DNA of 64,000 nucleotides, taken from NCBI GenBank assembly GCA_030141605.1, contig JAQGDQ010000218.1:186001-250000 (forward strand), written 5' to 3'. Under the pieces are notes generated by a model, which saw nothing but the letters and a program-made list of their open reading frames with translations, ran no database searches and had not been told where the DNA came from. Positions 47,231-60,182 of the stretch are shown in pieces. The DNA comes from Tubiluchus corallicola. Its lineage: Eukaryota; Priapulida; Priapulimorpha; Priapulimorphida; Tubiluchidae. Numbering within the stretch: the first letter of the stretch is position 1; the number at the start of each line of letters is the position of its first letter. Position numbers and translations under genes: made by a program.

Positions 47231-49950
47231 CTAAAGAAAAAACAAATTATGAGTATAAATAAAAAAGAAGCAACATGTTTCAACATGACATGTACATAAA
47301 TGTGTAAAAACGTCTCAATCCTTTGCAATCAGTTTGAACCAATAAGAGTAAAAATACTACTAGTTTTTATACTGTTTGGCACACTACAAGGCGAATCACA
47401 AATTTAAAGGCCATGCACATGAAACGGGCTAATAACAATCTTAATATCGACATCTGCTTATTTTACAAATTGTATTAAGCTTAGGAATTTGTGTGTAGTA
47501 ATGTCAGCAGTTGGCAACTTACAGCACATATTTTAGAATGTGATTCAAGCACATTTACATTTTTACAATTAAGATAAAACAAAATAACTCTGGCTTGTCA
47601 TTTACAAGTGTAATGGGGTTTTTCTTCTTAACTTACAACTTTCAATTCGGTTCCGTGATAACCACAGAATAGTGAAAAAATTAAATAGAAACCCTTTGAT
47701 ATGTGATTGGTATGAATTACTTTTTACAAAGAGTTAAAGGTGCAGTGGAACTTGATTATATCTGGGAACTGAATGAAACTTGATTATATTCACTCACTGA
47801 AGTTTGAATCTGCATAGGATCAGCATACACATATAGTTTCACAATACAAAAACAGTCCAAGATTAAGAGCTTGAGGTATTTAAACACACATTAATTAAAA
47901 ATAGTTTATACCTGGCTTTAACCTTTTCAAGCTCATTTTGAAGAAATATGCTAATTTATTCTTTTGATCGTTGCGTTACATAGGCCTAAGATAACAAGCA
48001 AGCAGCAACGAAGTAGTAACAAAAAATGTTTGAGCCAACTATTTTAGCATCTGTAAATAATCACCGAGGTTGTTGTATTATGACATGCAACGATGTGTAA
48101 AAAGCATTTACGGCTTGAACAGCTGACAATACATAGTATGTTCTTAGTGGTTCTGCTAAGCATGTGTAAACACTAGTTCATAAGGGTAAGCAGTGTAAGA
48201 GTCCATACCTGTGCAAGGTAATTTTTAAACATTGGGCACCACTATTTTTATGCTTTTTGTTCCACTTGCATTAGCTTTAAGGCCTCGTGTGGACATGTAG
48301 TTTTTGGTTGCACAACTTTGCTGCTGCAATTTCTTTGTGTGCAGCGCGCAGACAACCGTACATGTCGCAGACATGCAATTTTTAATTGTGCAAATGGTAC
48401 TCTGGAGCAAAGTACTGAGTATGGAAGTCGAGGAAATTGCCTGTATTAGTAGTGTTTTTGCACTATTACTTCCCAAAAAAGAGAAATGAAATTTTTCTTA
48501 CACAAACGTCTTAAGTATTGCGTGAATAACTAACCAGTGGTTGAAAGGCAAATATGTTACCTTGCGGATACATCCTAGTAAATGCTTTAGTTACTATAGC
48601 ATGGCTGAGTCCAAGGAGATTTAATAAACTTTTGCAATTTAATGGGTTGTCCGTTACCTCTCTTGAGATCAAATAGATGGAAAAATATTAACCCAGTGAA
48701 ATGATTCTCATCCTCGGCCTTACCTTATATCTCTGACGTGTGTATTTACAATTAACCGTTTATTTACTATACCATGTACTGTATCAGCTGTAATATATTA
48801 GTATACATCATTACCTTAACAACAAAATCTGCATAAAAGTGAATGAATGGAAGAACTGAAGTAGTTCAAACACTCAACATCCAGTACGATACAAATGTGT
48901 TTCAGAGAAATCAGTTCATATGAAAACGTTAAATTATTTTGTCATGTATATTTTACATAATTTACAGTTTATACAGTTCCTAGTGAGGGTGAATCTTTTT
49001 GCGGAGGCAAATTTGACTGACACAAGCTTCAGTAAGAAGTAATGGCCATTATCATAATTATTGTTAAGTGATGTTTATCATTGTAAAAGTACACAATAAC
49101 AGGGAGAACATCAGCAGATACTAGAAATGTGGCGTTTGTACCGAGATGTGTTCACAGTGTGCTGTTCACATTGAAAAGTTCATATCTTGATCACCTATTT
49201 ACTGAGTATCACCGAATTTTTTGAAATATTGTAGCAAAAGCAGTAAAAACAATTTATTTTCATTAATTTGTTTTTCTGTTATATCATTCATATGTTTGAT
49301 AATGTCTCTTCATAAGACACTACCTTCTTCTTACACTTAATTATTGCATTTTGACTAAAAGTAGTGTAATTAAAAAAATGCATGTCTGTGCACAGCATTA
49401 AAAATGGTATGTACATTACAAACCAGTTGTGCAACTAAAAGTTTGAGCCCACACTACAACTTTTTGTTGGGCAATTTATAGTTGTACATAATGTTGTGCT
49501 TTCATAGATTTAGTTACAGATTTTGCTTACATGGGCTTACACATTCACGAAGATATGCAGGCCACTAATCGCATTCTTACGCACATATGGCATTCCATTT
49601 CTACTGTTTACTTCATAAAAACAATAACGCAAAAATAGCCTAAACAGGTTTGTAATAAACCTTTATGCAAAAGTTCTTTTCTAAAGTCAAAATCTGAGCT
49701 CAGAAATTTTATTACTGCCATTATATACTTTTGATGATAAAGAAGGCAATAAATGTTCAAAACATGTAGTCAAGCATAAATGTGCAATAAAAATATATCA
49801 TGGCTATACATTTTAAATCACTTTATAGGATATATGATTATATGCACAGTATCATGCTATGGAACAACCCGACTACATAAATCTTCATAATTTAATGGAC
49901 AGTTTAGTTAATGCACAATAGGTAAGACAAAATGTTACAGCAGTACTTAC
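47231..49950 (-). other. TVP23 intron 4
   Basis: A 2.7-kb phase-0 intron carrying a possible MITE pair (48.28 and 49.43 kb). Open frames at 48225-48489 come from that repeat. Confidence 0.8.
48272..49475. repeat. possible 1.2-kb non-autonomous element with inverted ends
   Basis: Left end GGCCTCGTGTGGACATGTAG then TTGCACAACTTTG (48280-48320). The right end (49425-49470) is its approximate complement: GTTGTGCAACTAAAAGTTTG then AGCCCACACTAC. No coding capacity; target duplication not found. Confidence 0.4.
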
Positions 49951-50070
49951 AAACCATGCAAATTCAAGCCTAAACAGAGTCACAAACAGAAAAGCACACC
50001 AAATGACAGGATAGATAACTAGAGTCATCCAGAATAACCGAATTTCTGTTGCAATGTATTTATTGCTTTT
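49951..50070 (-). CDS. TVP23: TVP23 coding exon 3 (span 3)
   Basis: A 120-bp exon for residues 102-141: KSNKYIATEIRLFWMTLV, then IYPVIWCAFLFVTLF and RLEFAWF. The human counterpart has [20 protein letters not shown], so the FW, P and W positions are conserved. Acceptor AAATTTCAG, donor GTAAGT, phase 0 at both ends. Confidence 0.93.
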
Positions 50071-50912
50071 CTGAAATTTGCAAAAAAAAATCAGTCACTT
50101 TAATGTATCGTAAAACAGATGCCATCACTTTTCCATTTGCAATCTTCATTTGAAAAACTCCTCAATGTCAGAAACATTAATATTACAATAACTGAGTATA
50201 AAGCATAGAAAGTAGTACATAAATGTGTTCAGCAGCTTAGTAATACTACCACATTCTAAACTTAAACACTGCTAAACGCTGTAAATTTTTGTACTTTCAA
50301 GTCAGTCAATTACATAATGCATAAACCAAAAATTGGCTGCTGTGGCGCCATCTGTTAAATAATTACAATAATGTAAAAATTAAATTTTTAACTTGAGAAT
50401 ACAGGCATTAGCAACTATGGCAAATCTAAAAAATGTAAAACTTGTAAAGTGAAAAATGTAATATGCATGACGTCTATTGCACCTGCAGTTTTCCTTTTAC
50501 CTAGAAATTTCACATTTTACGTAAACATCAGGCTCCTACTAGCAATGCTTTCTAAAAATTTCTAAAATTTCTAAATGCTTTATTATAAACCTTCAAAGTT
50601 TCTACTATTAAGCAAAAGTTGGTTCTGTGGGAATCCAGTGTAATCAAAAGCAGTAAAGTCAGCAAAAATATGAAGACCATCTTTATTTTACACATTTCCA
50701 GAGTTTCCATTAAATGTTTGAAGTACAGAGGTACTGAACGCTTTTGTGAAAGCTCTGGATATTTGGAGAATGAGGACGATTTAGTTATAATTATTGCTGA
50801 TTTCTATATTTTTGTTTCTAGTAGTAATCTTTATTGGACTTTTCAAAATTACTTGCCTATGCCTTAAGTCGATGTAAATAATATTAAAAAAGATACTGAG
50901 AAAAGTTCTTAC
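50071..50912 (-). other. TVP23 intron 3
   Basis: An 842-bp phase-0 intron. The open frame 50619-50867 on the plus strand is not supported. Confidence 0.85.
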
Positions 50913-51147
50913 CTTACTGGCTTCATAAACCCAGTGACTGTTTCCATCCTCATCTATGTAATTCCACCACCGAAGCCCCGCTAACAAACGACCACTTATA
51001 TTTTTCACTGTCCAAAAGTCCATAGCTAGTAATACAACTATCACCACAAAATTTACAACAAAGCTACTGATGAACCAACTAAAAAACAGATAGACTAGAA
51101 TGGCACTAGTTCGGAATAACAGATGGAAAAGAACAACGAATGGATGC
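50913..51147 (-). CDS. TVP23: TVP23 coding exon 2 (spans 1-2 and DFW...GLRWWN core)
   Basis: TVP23 (FAM18) is a small conserved four-span Golgi membrane protein; in yeast it resides in Tlg2-positive late Golgi vesicles. This exon holds the family core: HPFVVLFHLLFRTSAILVYL (residues 24-43), span 2, then DFWTVKNISGRLLAGLRWWN (66-85) and IDEDGNSHWVYE. The human equivalent reads [20 protein letters not shown] followed by HIDEDGKSHWVFE, leaving no doubt about identity. The exon starts in phase 2, completing Lys23, and ends after AGT AAG with donor GTAAGAAC. Confidence 0.97.
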
Positions 51148-52981
51148 CTGAAAAGAAAACAGCATTACATAAAAAATACCAGTTTGACGTGCTATCGGAG
51201 TTTGTATTAAAACATGTTAAAAATTTTAACAAAAACCATCAGTCAACCATAAATCACTTTCACACAGCTAGTACTTTCTTTTCACCTGAAAACTACCCAA
51301 ACAAAAATAATAACTAGTCTGGAATGCAAACCATCGAGTTACTCGGTTGCAACATATGTGCACGCGTTGCTTGGAGGTACTTGAAAAATGTACAAACTTC
51401 AATATTTAACATACTATGTTTTTTATGATGTACTTGCGTCGCTTCTTTTAAGTCATTCAACAATTTGTCTGCAATAGTACTGTATTGTAGCGTTACAGTA
51501 AAAACAACACCATATGCCATCCACACGAATCGTGACACGGTGCTACAAAATAACCGCAAAAAAACAGTTTGCTTAAAACATAGGCATAAAATGCACTCAG
51601 TGATGATCACTTATCAATAAAGCACGAACGTTCTACATAATCCTTGTCTCTGCTTCTCAAATCACAGTAATAATGCATGAGCATTCCACATAGTTTTTGC
51701 TTACTGCTCCTGAAATGATGGTAATGGTAACTGTTAATAGATATGATTTTTACAGTTGTCATAAACCTAAATTTCCTTAAAAACTTACAGCGTGTAAAGA
51801 CTAGAGAGTTTGCTCCCTGAAAGTAAACTTGCTATTGTGAACGACTTTGGGACTTCTCATGGCAAGTTTTTGGAAACTCTCCGAAAGTTGCTGAGAGTTC
51901 TTTCCCATAATAAGTGCAAGCTGATGGCACTCAGCAAAAACTTGCAACAGAACTCGCTCAGAGAGAACTTACAAGAGAAAATTCTAGTCTGAACATCCTA
52001 TTAGAATACACATTGTTTGCCTCACAATGAGTAAACAGCAGAGTTTTGTATTAAATCAGCAGCAACAACAAAAAAACAGGCACCACTGCAAAAGAGACAG
52101 CCTTATAGAGTTACTTCACTAGCAAGTAATCCAAAAATCAACAGCAAGTCGAATCTGTTGCTGTTCTGATCAATCAATTTTATTGAAACTAAGTAGCTCA
52201 AGATGTTTGACAAAAATCTCAATCATAAATTAACATTTGCACACTTCATGGGCCATTTCTATTATTTAATTGCTGTCCATAAGATAAAAACATACAGTGC
52301 GAATTTGCAACTAAAGCTGTTAACAATGGCAACATATTTACATTAACGATATATGATAACTTGTGAAAAAATAAAATAAAAACTTAGTAACAAATAAAAT
52401 TTTCTAGTTTCTAAACACAATATATCTGTAAAACAACAGTAAAATGCATAATATTCTAATTAAGCATATTACCAAAAATTATGATCGATTGTTAGTCGAT
52501 CAAATATCATTTAAATTGAAGGTCGACTATCGATCACAGAATGCGACTGATACTAAATGCTAGTCGATTGCCATATTTCGCAAAGAAAAAATGCATGGGA
52601 CATAATCCAAAAGTTATATTAGTATGGTGTCTTTTTAAAGAAACATAAAAATCATACGTGTAAATGATAATGCATATATAGCAAAATGACGGTTTCAACA
52701 AACCAAGAACAATGAGTACCAGTGCATAGTTAAGTAGGGGTGTTTGGAATTGAAGTTATCAAGACCCTGACCTCTGAACCTTAATCCAGAACTTTTTTTA
52801 CATCCCAAACCTCAATCTGGACCCGGACCACGCCCTGCACTTCGTCACCCCTACCGCCGTTAAGGCAATAAAAACCAATGGTGCTAGTTCTAGAACATTG
52901 GATATATTCTGCTACAACATAATTTCTTGATTTACGCTTTGCTTGTACGTGGTAACATCAAACATCAAATTATGATCTTAC
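51148..52981 (-). other. TVP23 intron 2
   Basis: A 1.8-kb intron with donor GTAAGA and acceptor TTTTCTTTTCAG. Includes imperfect inverted copies around 51800-51990 (GAGAGTTTGCTCCC against GAGAACTTACAAGAG-type sequence) and GATCGATTGTTAGTCGATC at 52482-52502, probably small MITE debris. Confidence 0.85.
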
Positions 52982-53055
52982 TTAAGTTGCTTTTTGACAG
53001 GTTCATCTTCTGCACCAAAAGGTATAGTTACATCATCATTATCTTCCATAGCAGC
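52982..53055 (-). CDS. TVP23: TVP23 exon 2 with start codon (coding exon 1)
   Basis: Acceptor TTTCTTTACAG, six untranslated bases, then ATG at 53049-53047. Encodes MEDNDDVTIPFGAEDEPVKK and QL plus two bases of Lys23, ending at donor GTAAGA. The acidic start, followed by a basic stretch and HP, parallels human TVP23B (NDDTEDVSLFDAEEE, then RKAKIRHPV). No ATG lies in the open frame of the predicted upstream exon, so this is the start. Confidence 0.9.
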
Positions 53056-55835
53056 CTGTAAAGAAATTAAAAAGTTATCAAGGAAGTATGAAGATAATGG
53101 AAAAAAACAGTAGACTTAGAACAACTTGGTCTAACTGCAGCTAGTTGGGAAATTATGGAGTTGTTGTTGCATGGATGATGAAATGAAACCTTCTCAAAGC
53201 TGCCACTGATCATAAAGCTTATTTATGACTCATGATTTTTGTGTAGAGAAGTACATAGGAAGTATAACACCCAAATTAGTAATGATAATATAATGAACAA
53301 GGTTTATTAACGAGACCACATAAACATCAAAAATTTCTTCTTATACAACTGTTACGTTGCAGTGTGGTTATAAAATACTAGCAGAACTTTAGATCTCAAA
53401 TGATGCAGCGTTGCTCATTCATTGCTAACTCACAGAAGAAGCCTTGCTTCATCCTGCACTTGCTTTTATATCAATGGTATCAATTGTCTCACCCTTGACC
53501 CCAAGCTTTGCAACCTTTAACTGCGAAATGAATTTCTTTTTTCGATCGCGATTTTAGAATAATGTAAATAAACTAAAAATAGAATCTTAAACTAAGTCCA
53601 AAATAACAAGCTCAAAATACACATTTCCAATAAACAGACCTCAATATCCTAAGTAAGTGTAGATAGTAGTTGATTAAAGGTAAAGAGAGTTAAAACCCCT
53701 TAACAAGCTGCTCGAATAAAAAACCAAAAGCGAACGAAATTAATCTCAAGAGTGAACTAATTGATACAAAATTGATTAAATTACAATAGAATAACATGGC
53801 ATTAAAAATTTAAAATTCGCAAGTACTGCATCAATTAATGGTACAACTGATGTCAGCTTAGATATAGTAAGAAAAAATTAGATAGAGTAACTACTATAGA
53901 AAAAAAACAATAACCATTCAAACATAGTTGGTATTAGAAGCAGCAAAAATTGAAAACAAATATGACGTAGATAGTGTTTCCATCGAAAACCCGGGTACAG
54001 GAGTTTTTACCCGCATTGTTTATTACCAGAGCCTGATATTCCTACCTAGTTCCAACAATGAAAATACTGACATTATCTGTAGTATGGTATCTATTATGTG
54101 GATTTAAATGCCACTTTCTGCTGTGTGCTTCTACAGTAGGTACCTGTTAGCAAACTATTAACTGCTGCATTTGGCAGTGTGCCAGGCCAACAGCCAGTAG
54201 GGAGGTGACAGATCATACCATTTTTGGGGTTACTTACAAAAAACAAACTAGGAACTATGATTTCTTTGCCAATAGGTTAATTATCCAAATGAAATTGTTT
54301 ATTAACCGTTAAAAACCTATTTCAGGCCACTAACAAAGACAAGAATAAAAGGACTGTTAAGTTTAACAGCACACAAAAATGATAATATAAATTATTTCAT
54401 TCTCATAACCCTTCCGTTATATTAATAGTGCTCAGTATGGCACTACCAAGGCTGACACGTAGTTGATTCACTGACTAAGCTTGCAAGGAAGTAATTAAGA
54501 TCTGGCAGATAAAAACTCAGTCAAATGCCTTGTGTGGCAAAAACACTAACTTTGCAACTCACAGCTCGTGTTCAGGCTTTAGCGTGCAACAAATGAATGC
54601 TTGTTGTCAACATAACAGTGCAGTTAGTTAAAATGCACCAGTGGTTGTTTTTATTTGTGCATATAAATGATTACAGTTTCTTCACCTTGGGGTACACAAC
54701 GGGCATATGGAATATGCTACACGAGTCTGATTTTTGCTATAAATGTAAACACTAGATGCAGAAACTAAAATAAACGAGTAACAGGGATGACAAAATCACA
54801 GTGGAAAAGAGAAATTAATTTAAAATTAATAATGTAGTAGCAGAAAGAAATGAAAACTAAAATTGCTCAAAGTAGTAAACTGGGATTTTAGATAAACTAT
54901 AATTGGGGATTTAAAGAGTATAATAAAAAATCTAGCCTAAAGGAAACAAGTTAAATTATAGGAATAAGGCTAAAACATGCAAAAGTGAAGGGCAATTACA
55001 AGAACTCTCGTAAAGATGATTTACATGTATTGCATACTTTGTGAGGTTTAGTAGAAGTTTCAAGTGATACTATAGATATTATAGATACAACGAGAAGACA
55101 CTATAGATCTTATTAACTGCTATAAAGTCATCAGCAGAAATTCAATTTTACGTAGTGATAAATGGTTTTCTAGACCACAAGGTAATTTACTTATACACAG
55201 CTCTTTTTTATTTGTATAATTTGATACCCTCACACTAATATCAGAGCCCACTTTTTCTTTTCTCGTGTTTGGCCCTTGGAATTCACTTAATAGCGAAATT
55301 CTTGAAGCATCGAATCTGGCTCAATTTCGAAAATCGCTGAGGACAGACCGTCAAAAACCGTGTTATGGTTAGGTAGACTTCGCAAACAAACAGAATAGTC
55401 AAATGTGAATTTGATTCTAAATGATGAGAACTGCATGAATATAAGGGAAACATTGAACAAACAATTTAAACTGAAAAGTGATGAATAAAACTTGCATAAA
55501 GAAACACGGCCAAATCTTTGTTTGGGGGCTCAGCCTATCACAGTAACATCCGAAACCGTATAATTTTTTAGAATTTTATTGCTAGATTTACTGTGAGCAT
55601 ACAATGACCATTTTTACAGAAAACAATAAATTAACACAAATTTAACAAAGTAAAAAACATTAATATATAATTTTTATTGAGACTACTGGTATGCCACTGC
55701 ATAACAGCAGGAAGAAAATCTTGTGTTGGTGCTGTCCAGATTAATGGTAAATTTAAAATTTAAGAAACAAAACAGAAGTGCATTAAATGATCTTTCTCTA
55801 ACACTCACTTACTCTCACACACTCGCTCGCACGCA

Positions 55836-55863
55836 CGCACACACACACACACACACACATACA
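55836..55863. repeat. (CA)n microsatellite
   Basis: CACACA run preceded by degenerate CTCAC/CGCAC repeats from 55803. Confidence 0.95.
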
Positions 55864-56371
55864 CATTTTCTTCTAGAGTGGGGACAAGGTGCAAAAGGTA
55901 GAAATTCAGCATGTTGATGAGGAATACCTGAATGACACATGTTAGCATGATGATGTTATGACGACGATTAAGTCATGATAATATTTCCAAAGCATAAATA
56001 TAGCCAAAATAAGAATAAAATAAAGAGGCACAATTGATTGTCAATTATATTATATAGTTTGTAACTCTATATACAGTAATTATAGCCACGTTGTTATTTG
56101 TCTCTTACATGGTAAGAAAATGAAATTCATTTACTATTTTAATGAGTTTGTACAGACAAGGCGTCGCGACAAACTATACTGCTACTCCTAACTAAATTAA
56201 CATTTATTTTTATTCAAATAGTGGCCTAATGGCTAAAAGCAAAAGTGTAAATATAACTATTACCTTAAAATCATATAAGGAGAATCTGTACAAAACATTG
56301 GCACAAAGTCAAATATCAATTATCATGCTTACTGTAGTTTACATAAAAAACGAGAATTAATAATAATTAGG

Positions 56372-58319
56372 CAGTGGCTAGAGGTACGGATCCATACTCG
56401 TCTTTCCTGTGATACCGATATTCGTAGCTATTTTTGCAACAAATATGGATCCGTGCTTTTTGTGACATTTACAAAACATACGGATTTTGACAATTTTTAC
56501 GACATACGGCGTTTGACTATGTGCCATGCACGTCATTGAAAAGTACATGCCCACTTCATGAAAATGGTGATATGGCATTATACAGCCTGTAGCCGTACCG
56601 TTTTTCTTCGGTACCACTTTTCTTCGTGATATAATAGTTACACTGTAAATATTAGTTGGTCTCTTAATTGTCTTGCAAATTGTTATCTTTGATATAGTGC
56701 TGTGTGGTGCATAAGCCACCAATTAATAGTTTGTTTGCTTTATTTTGTTTATTGTTACAAAAAACTTTAGTATTTTGATGTGTAGTAGGCCAGTTAGCAA
56801 GAGTTTAAATCTTAGTGTGTTATGAATTTCTTAGATTGTTGTAATATGATGACCTACCAGCCAGTATTTTGAATGTGATAACCTACTAACTGTAATTTTC
56901 CTTAGTTTGAGTTGTGATTTATTGACTTGTCGATCATAGCAAAATTTTTAGTCTTTATGTGATATGCAGTAGGGTCAGTTTATAAGAGTTGCTGAACTGT
57001 TACATGCACCTATTGCCAGGTATGCTATGAATGTTATAACCTGCCACTATTTCTTGCTTGGTTTATTATTTTGTTTGTCATTGTAAACATTTTAAAGCAT
57101 CTTTATGTGAGCCAGGTCCCATATTAATTAAATATTTTATTATTTTGCTTATCAAAGCTGTACTACAATCAATGACTGCGATATTCCAATGCAATCTTTG
57201 TAGTGTTTTATATGTCATTTCTATTAAAAAAATAAAAATATTATTAATTAAATATTTTATTATTTTGCTTATCAAAGCTGTACTACAATCAATGACTGCG
57301 ATATTCCAATGCAATCTTTGTAGTGTTTTATATGTCATTTCTATTAAAAAAATAAAAAGGCCATTTTACAAATTTGCATTTAATTGAAGGCTGCAGTAAC
57401 TATAATTACGTTCGACTGTCACATTAATCCACTTTATATTGAGTTAAAACATCAAGTTACTTCACTTTCTCTTAGATTCCTCGGGGTTAAAGGTTTGACT
57501 TATAATGTGTACTGTATAAAGCTAGTTCATGAAAACTAGTTAATTCACTGATTAGAAAGCAGTAATTTCTGTTTGTGAATTAAAACCTAAATTTTGCATC
57601 CTTAATGCCGAAAAACAGTTACAAAACTCCTTACGGAACTATTTTGACCACTTAAAGGCCTCAAATGCCTATTGCCTCAACGTAATTGACTACTTATTGC
57701 TGTAATAATGTGTTTAATTATGCTGTACGTAAAGTGTCTGTTTGAAGCATTTTTGACCCATGACCCTGTCAAAAAATCACTGTGAGTGTAGAATGCTCAT
57801 TTAGTAATGCAGTAAAGCACTTTTGATACTTTCTATCTTTTAGAATTTTGCATTTTGTAAAAATGTTCTAATAATTTTGCCACTATGCGGACAATGGTTC
57901 ACTGTTGTTGCGATTTCCTTAGAGTTACATGTAAAGCAGCAGAACTCCAATAAAAAAACATTTTATAATTACCAAAAATTAAAACGGGCATGCACAGTAA
58001 TAGGATATTCACATTCTTTTTAAAGGTATTTATCAGTAGAAACATTAACTAACGTCAAGCAAGTACCCTAAAACTTAAGTAATCTATTACATTCTTTCAT
58101 ACCAAAAATAGGCAGTCACTATGTTGTGGATTTTGAGGTTGCAGATAAACAAAAAAGTGATATATTGCACCTCTCTGATGGCGATCCGTATTTTCTCGTT
58201 AATATAGTTTGCCGTACAGATCAATCCGTATTTTGTAGTGGATGCTTTCGAGAGACGGATCCCGATTTTTAGTTGCTACGGTTCCGGATACGGATCCGTA
58301 TCTTTAGTCAATGCTACTG
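56372..58319. mobile_element. hAT-like non-autonomous element (1.95 kb)
   Basis: The left end CAGTGGCTAGAGGTACGGAT and the right end, as complement CAGTAGCATTGACTAAAGAT followed by ACGGATCC, share CAGT(G/A)GC-type termini and ACGGATCC. Both arms are rich in sub-terminal ACGGAT/GGATCCGTA copies (56389-56480; 58180-58305). Flanking octamers TAATTAGG and TTAATGGG agree at five of eight positions, so target duplication is weak. No transposase seen. It holds the 120-bp duplication at 57122-57358. Confidence 0.5.
57122..57358. repeat. 120-bp tandem duplication, essentially exact
   Basis: TATTAATTAAATATTTTATT and the rest of the unit at 57122 recur from 57242 with no mismatches through 57358. The period is 120 bp, a multiple of three, so open frames pass through on both strands (57058-57387 plus; 57078-57338 minus). 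They are by-products, not evidence of a gene. Confidence 0.96.
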
Positions 58320-58861
58320 TTAATGGGAAGCTAACAGCATAAGAGCTGATACTTTGTCGTATATACATGATCTTTTTCATAGAGAATTAAGGGCAGAGAT
58401 GTACATCAATAGTAAGGACAGTGAAAAGACAGAAACTGGAAATTAATTTCCTATTAACCTCATGAAAGTATGAAAACATGGCAAATTAGAGATAGGGAAA
58501 AGTATCAGAATAGTTGAGGTATAATCAATTCTATTACAAATTCATAGAGCCATTTAAATTAATTACAATTACTAACTTAAGGTTTTTTTAAGACAAAAAT
58601 GACAAGCCGTGCTACTGGTGAAAGGGATGCAGCAGTAGCTAATAAGAAGTACACTTAGGAGTCACGGTGGCTTGGTGACAAAAGGCAGCTTAGATCATAT
58701 ACTAATATTTTTTTCTTAGGGGGGTAAGTAGTCAAGTAAAACTAGTTTGCATGCATGAAACAGAATAGACAAAAATAATAAAAACAGTCAATATAAGGTT
58801 ATACCCAAACATCTCTATAATAGTGCACTAATTCACTAAACATACTAAACAAAATAATAAA

Positions 58862-59324
58862 ATGGAAGTGGAGCGTGATGATGAAGCAATGATACAGAGC
58901 ACCAGGATAGAAAGAGCATTGTGTGATTTTGTGCAAGTGGTGGATGAAACTTTAACTGAGAAAAATGGAGAAAAGTCAGAAAGTAAAACTCAAAAGGAGA
59001 ATGAACAAGAGGAAAGAAAGGAAAGGAAAGTAAGTGGGGCTGAAGTGTGCAGTAAATGTGTGAAAAGAGTGGAGATTGGGGAAGATGGAAAGTATTGTTT
59101 CTGGTGTGAGACATGGTTGCACAGAGAGTGCATTGGCATATCAAAGAAATAGAGCGGTAGGCACAGCAAGTGCATTAGTTATAAATGACACTTTGCACTG
59201 GTTTTGCGATAAGAGTAAAGAAGTCGAGAAGTTAAAGGAAGGCATGGGAATGCAAAAAAATACACAGCTGTTGAATGAAGTACAATTAGGAAATGGAAGA
59301 GGAAATGAAATGCAAAGAAAGTGA
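58862..59324 (+). pseudogene. non-LTR retrotransposon ORF1, N-terminal part: PHD-like finger
   Basis: ATG at 58862, charged N-terminus, then CSKCVKRVEIGEDGKYCFWC followed by WLHREC: a C-x2-C...C-x2-C-x4-H-x2-C pattern as in PHD fingers. After a frameshift near 59150, LHWFCDKSKEVEKL supplies the W-x-C end, with Ser in place of the last Cys. PHD-like fingers are known in ORF1 proteins of some CR1-type elements. The break and the lost ligand show decay. Antisense within TVP23 intron 1. Confidence 0.65.
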
Positions 59325-60169
59325 AGTAGAAAATTTGAAAGATGGCTTAGAGAAAAAATGAGGCAAGAAGTGAATAAGAAAGCGGATCAATTGGCTGAGC
59401 TTGACTTAAAAAAAATAAATATGAAAGTGAAATAAAAAAGTTGAAAGAAGAAGCAGTGCAACTCAGACAACAACTAGAAAAATTGATAAGTGAGGCAGCA
59501 GAAAATAGAACTACAGTAAATAGCCTAAACAGGCACATAAGTGACCTACAAAAGATAAATGAAGAATTGTTGATGAGCAAAATGGGTATGGGTTTAACAT
59601 ATGAAGAGGCAAAAGAAAATAATGAATCTAGTAAGAAGAAAGATGATTCCAGAAAAGAAGTACAGAATCAAAGTGAGGAGGCAGAGCCTGATACGCCACT
59701 ATGCAGATATGTTGCAAAAAATGTGTAGTGTAAATTTGAAAATAGATGCAAGTTTAGACACTACAAAACAACGAAGGAGTGTCAAGAGATCAGTGAAAGC
59801 GTACATAGAGCCAAACAAGGAGAATATGAACAAAAGTTGTGTTCCATTTTTGGAAGGAATAAATATTGCAAATTTGAAAGCAAGTGTAGATTTAGACATT
59901 ATTTGAAACCTGGGGAAGATAAGGAAAAGACAAAATTGTGTTGGAATTATAAGTATGATGGTAAATGCAAATATGGTAGTAGGTGCAGATACAGACATTT
60001 TTTTAACTATGACGAAAAGAGGTACCTAAGAATACAAGAACGAGAAGGACAGCAGACAACTCTAGAAGCTAATAAAAATGAACAAAAGGCACAAAATGAA
60101 AGTCTGGTCGAGCAGATTAGTTTTTTAATGAGGGAAATCAATGCAATAAAAGAAAAACTGTGGAATTAG
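59325..60169 (+). pseudogene. non-LTR retrotransposon ORF1, C-terminal part: coiled coil and three CCCH zinc fingers
   Basis: A heptad-like stretch (LRQQLEKLISEAAENRTTVN, then SLNRHISDLQKINEELL) is followed by three fingers with identical C-x8-C-x5-C-x3-H spacing. Finger 1 starts LCRYVAKNV at about 59697 and contains an in-frame TAG. Finger 2 is CSIFGRNKYCKFESKCRFRH and finger 3 CWNYKYDGKCKYGSRCRYRH (59937-60000). CCCH fingers usually bind RNA, so this could be the RNA-binding part of the ORF1 protein. A second coiled-coil-like segment (EANKNEQKAQNESLVEQISF) ends near 60169 with a TAG. Confidence 0.7.
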
Positions 60170-60182
60170 GAAAAAAGTAAAA

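Noticed and set aside
57058-57387. Open frames on both strands across the 120-bp duplication
   Set aside because: The period is divisible by three, so one chance open unit doubles; no homology.
58845-59144. Minus-strand open frames opposite the retrotransposon ORF1
   Set aside because: Shadows of the plus-strand coding sequence, which has recognisable zinc-finger patterns.
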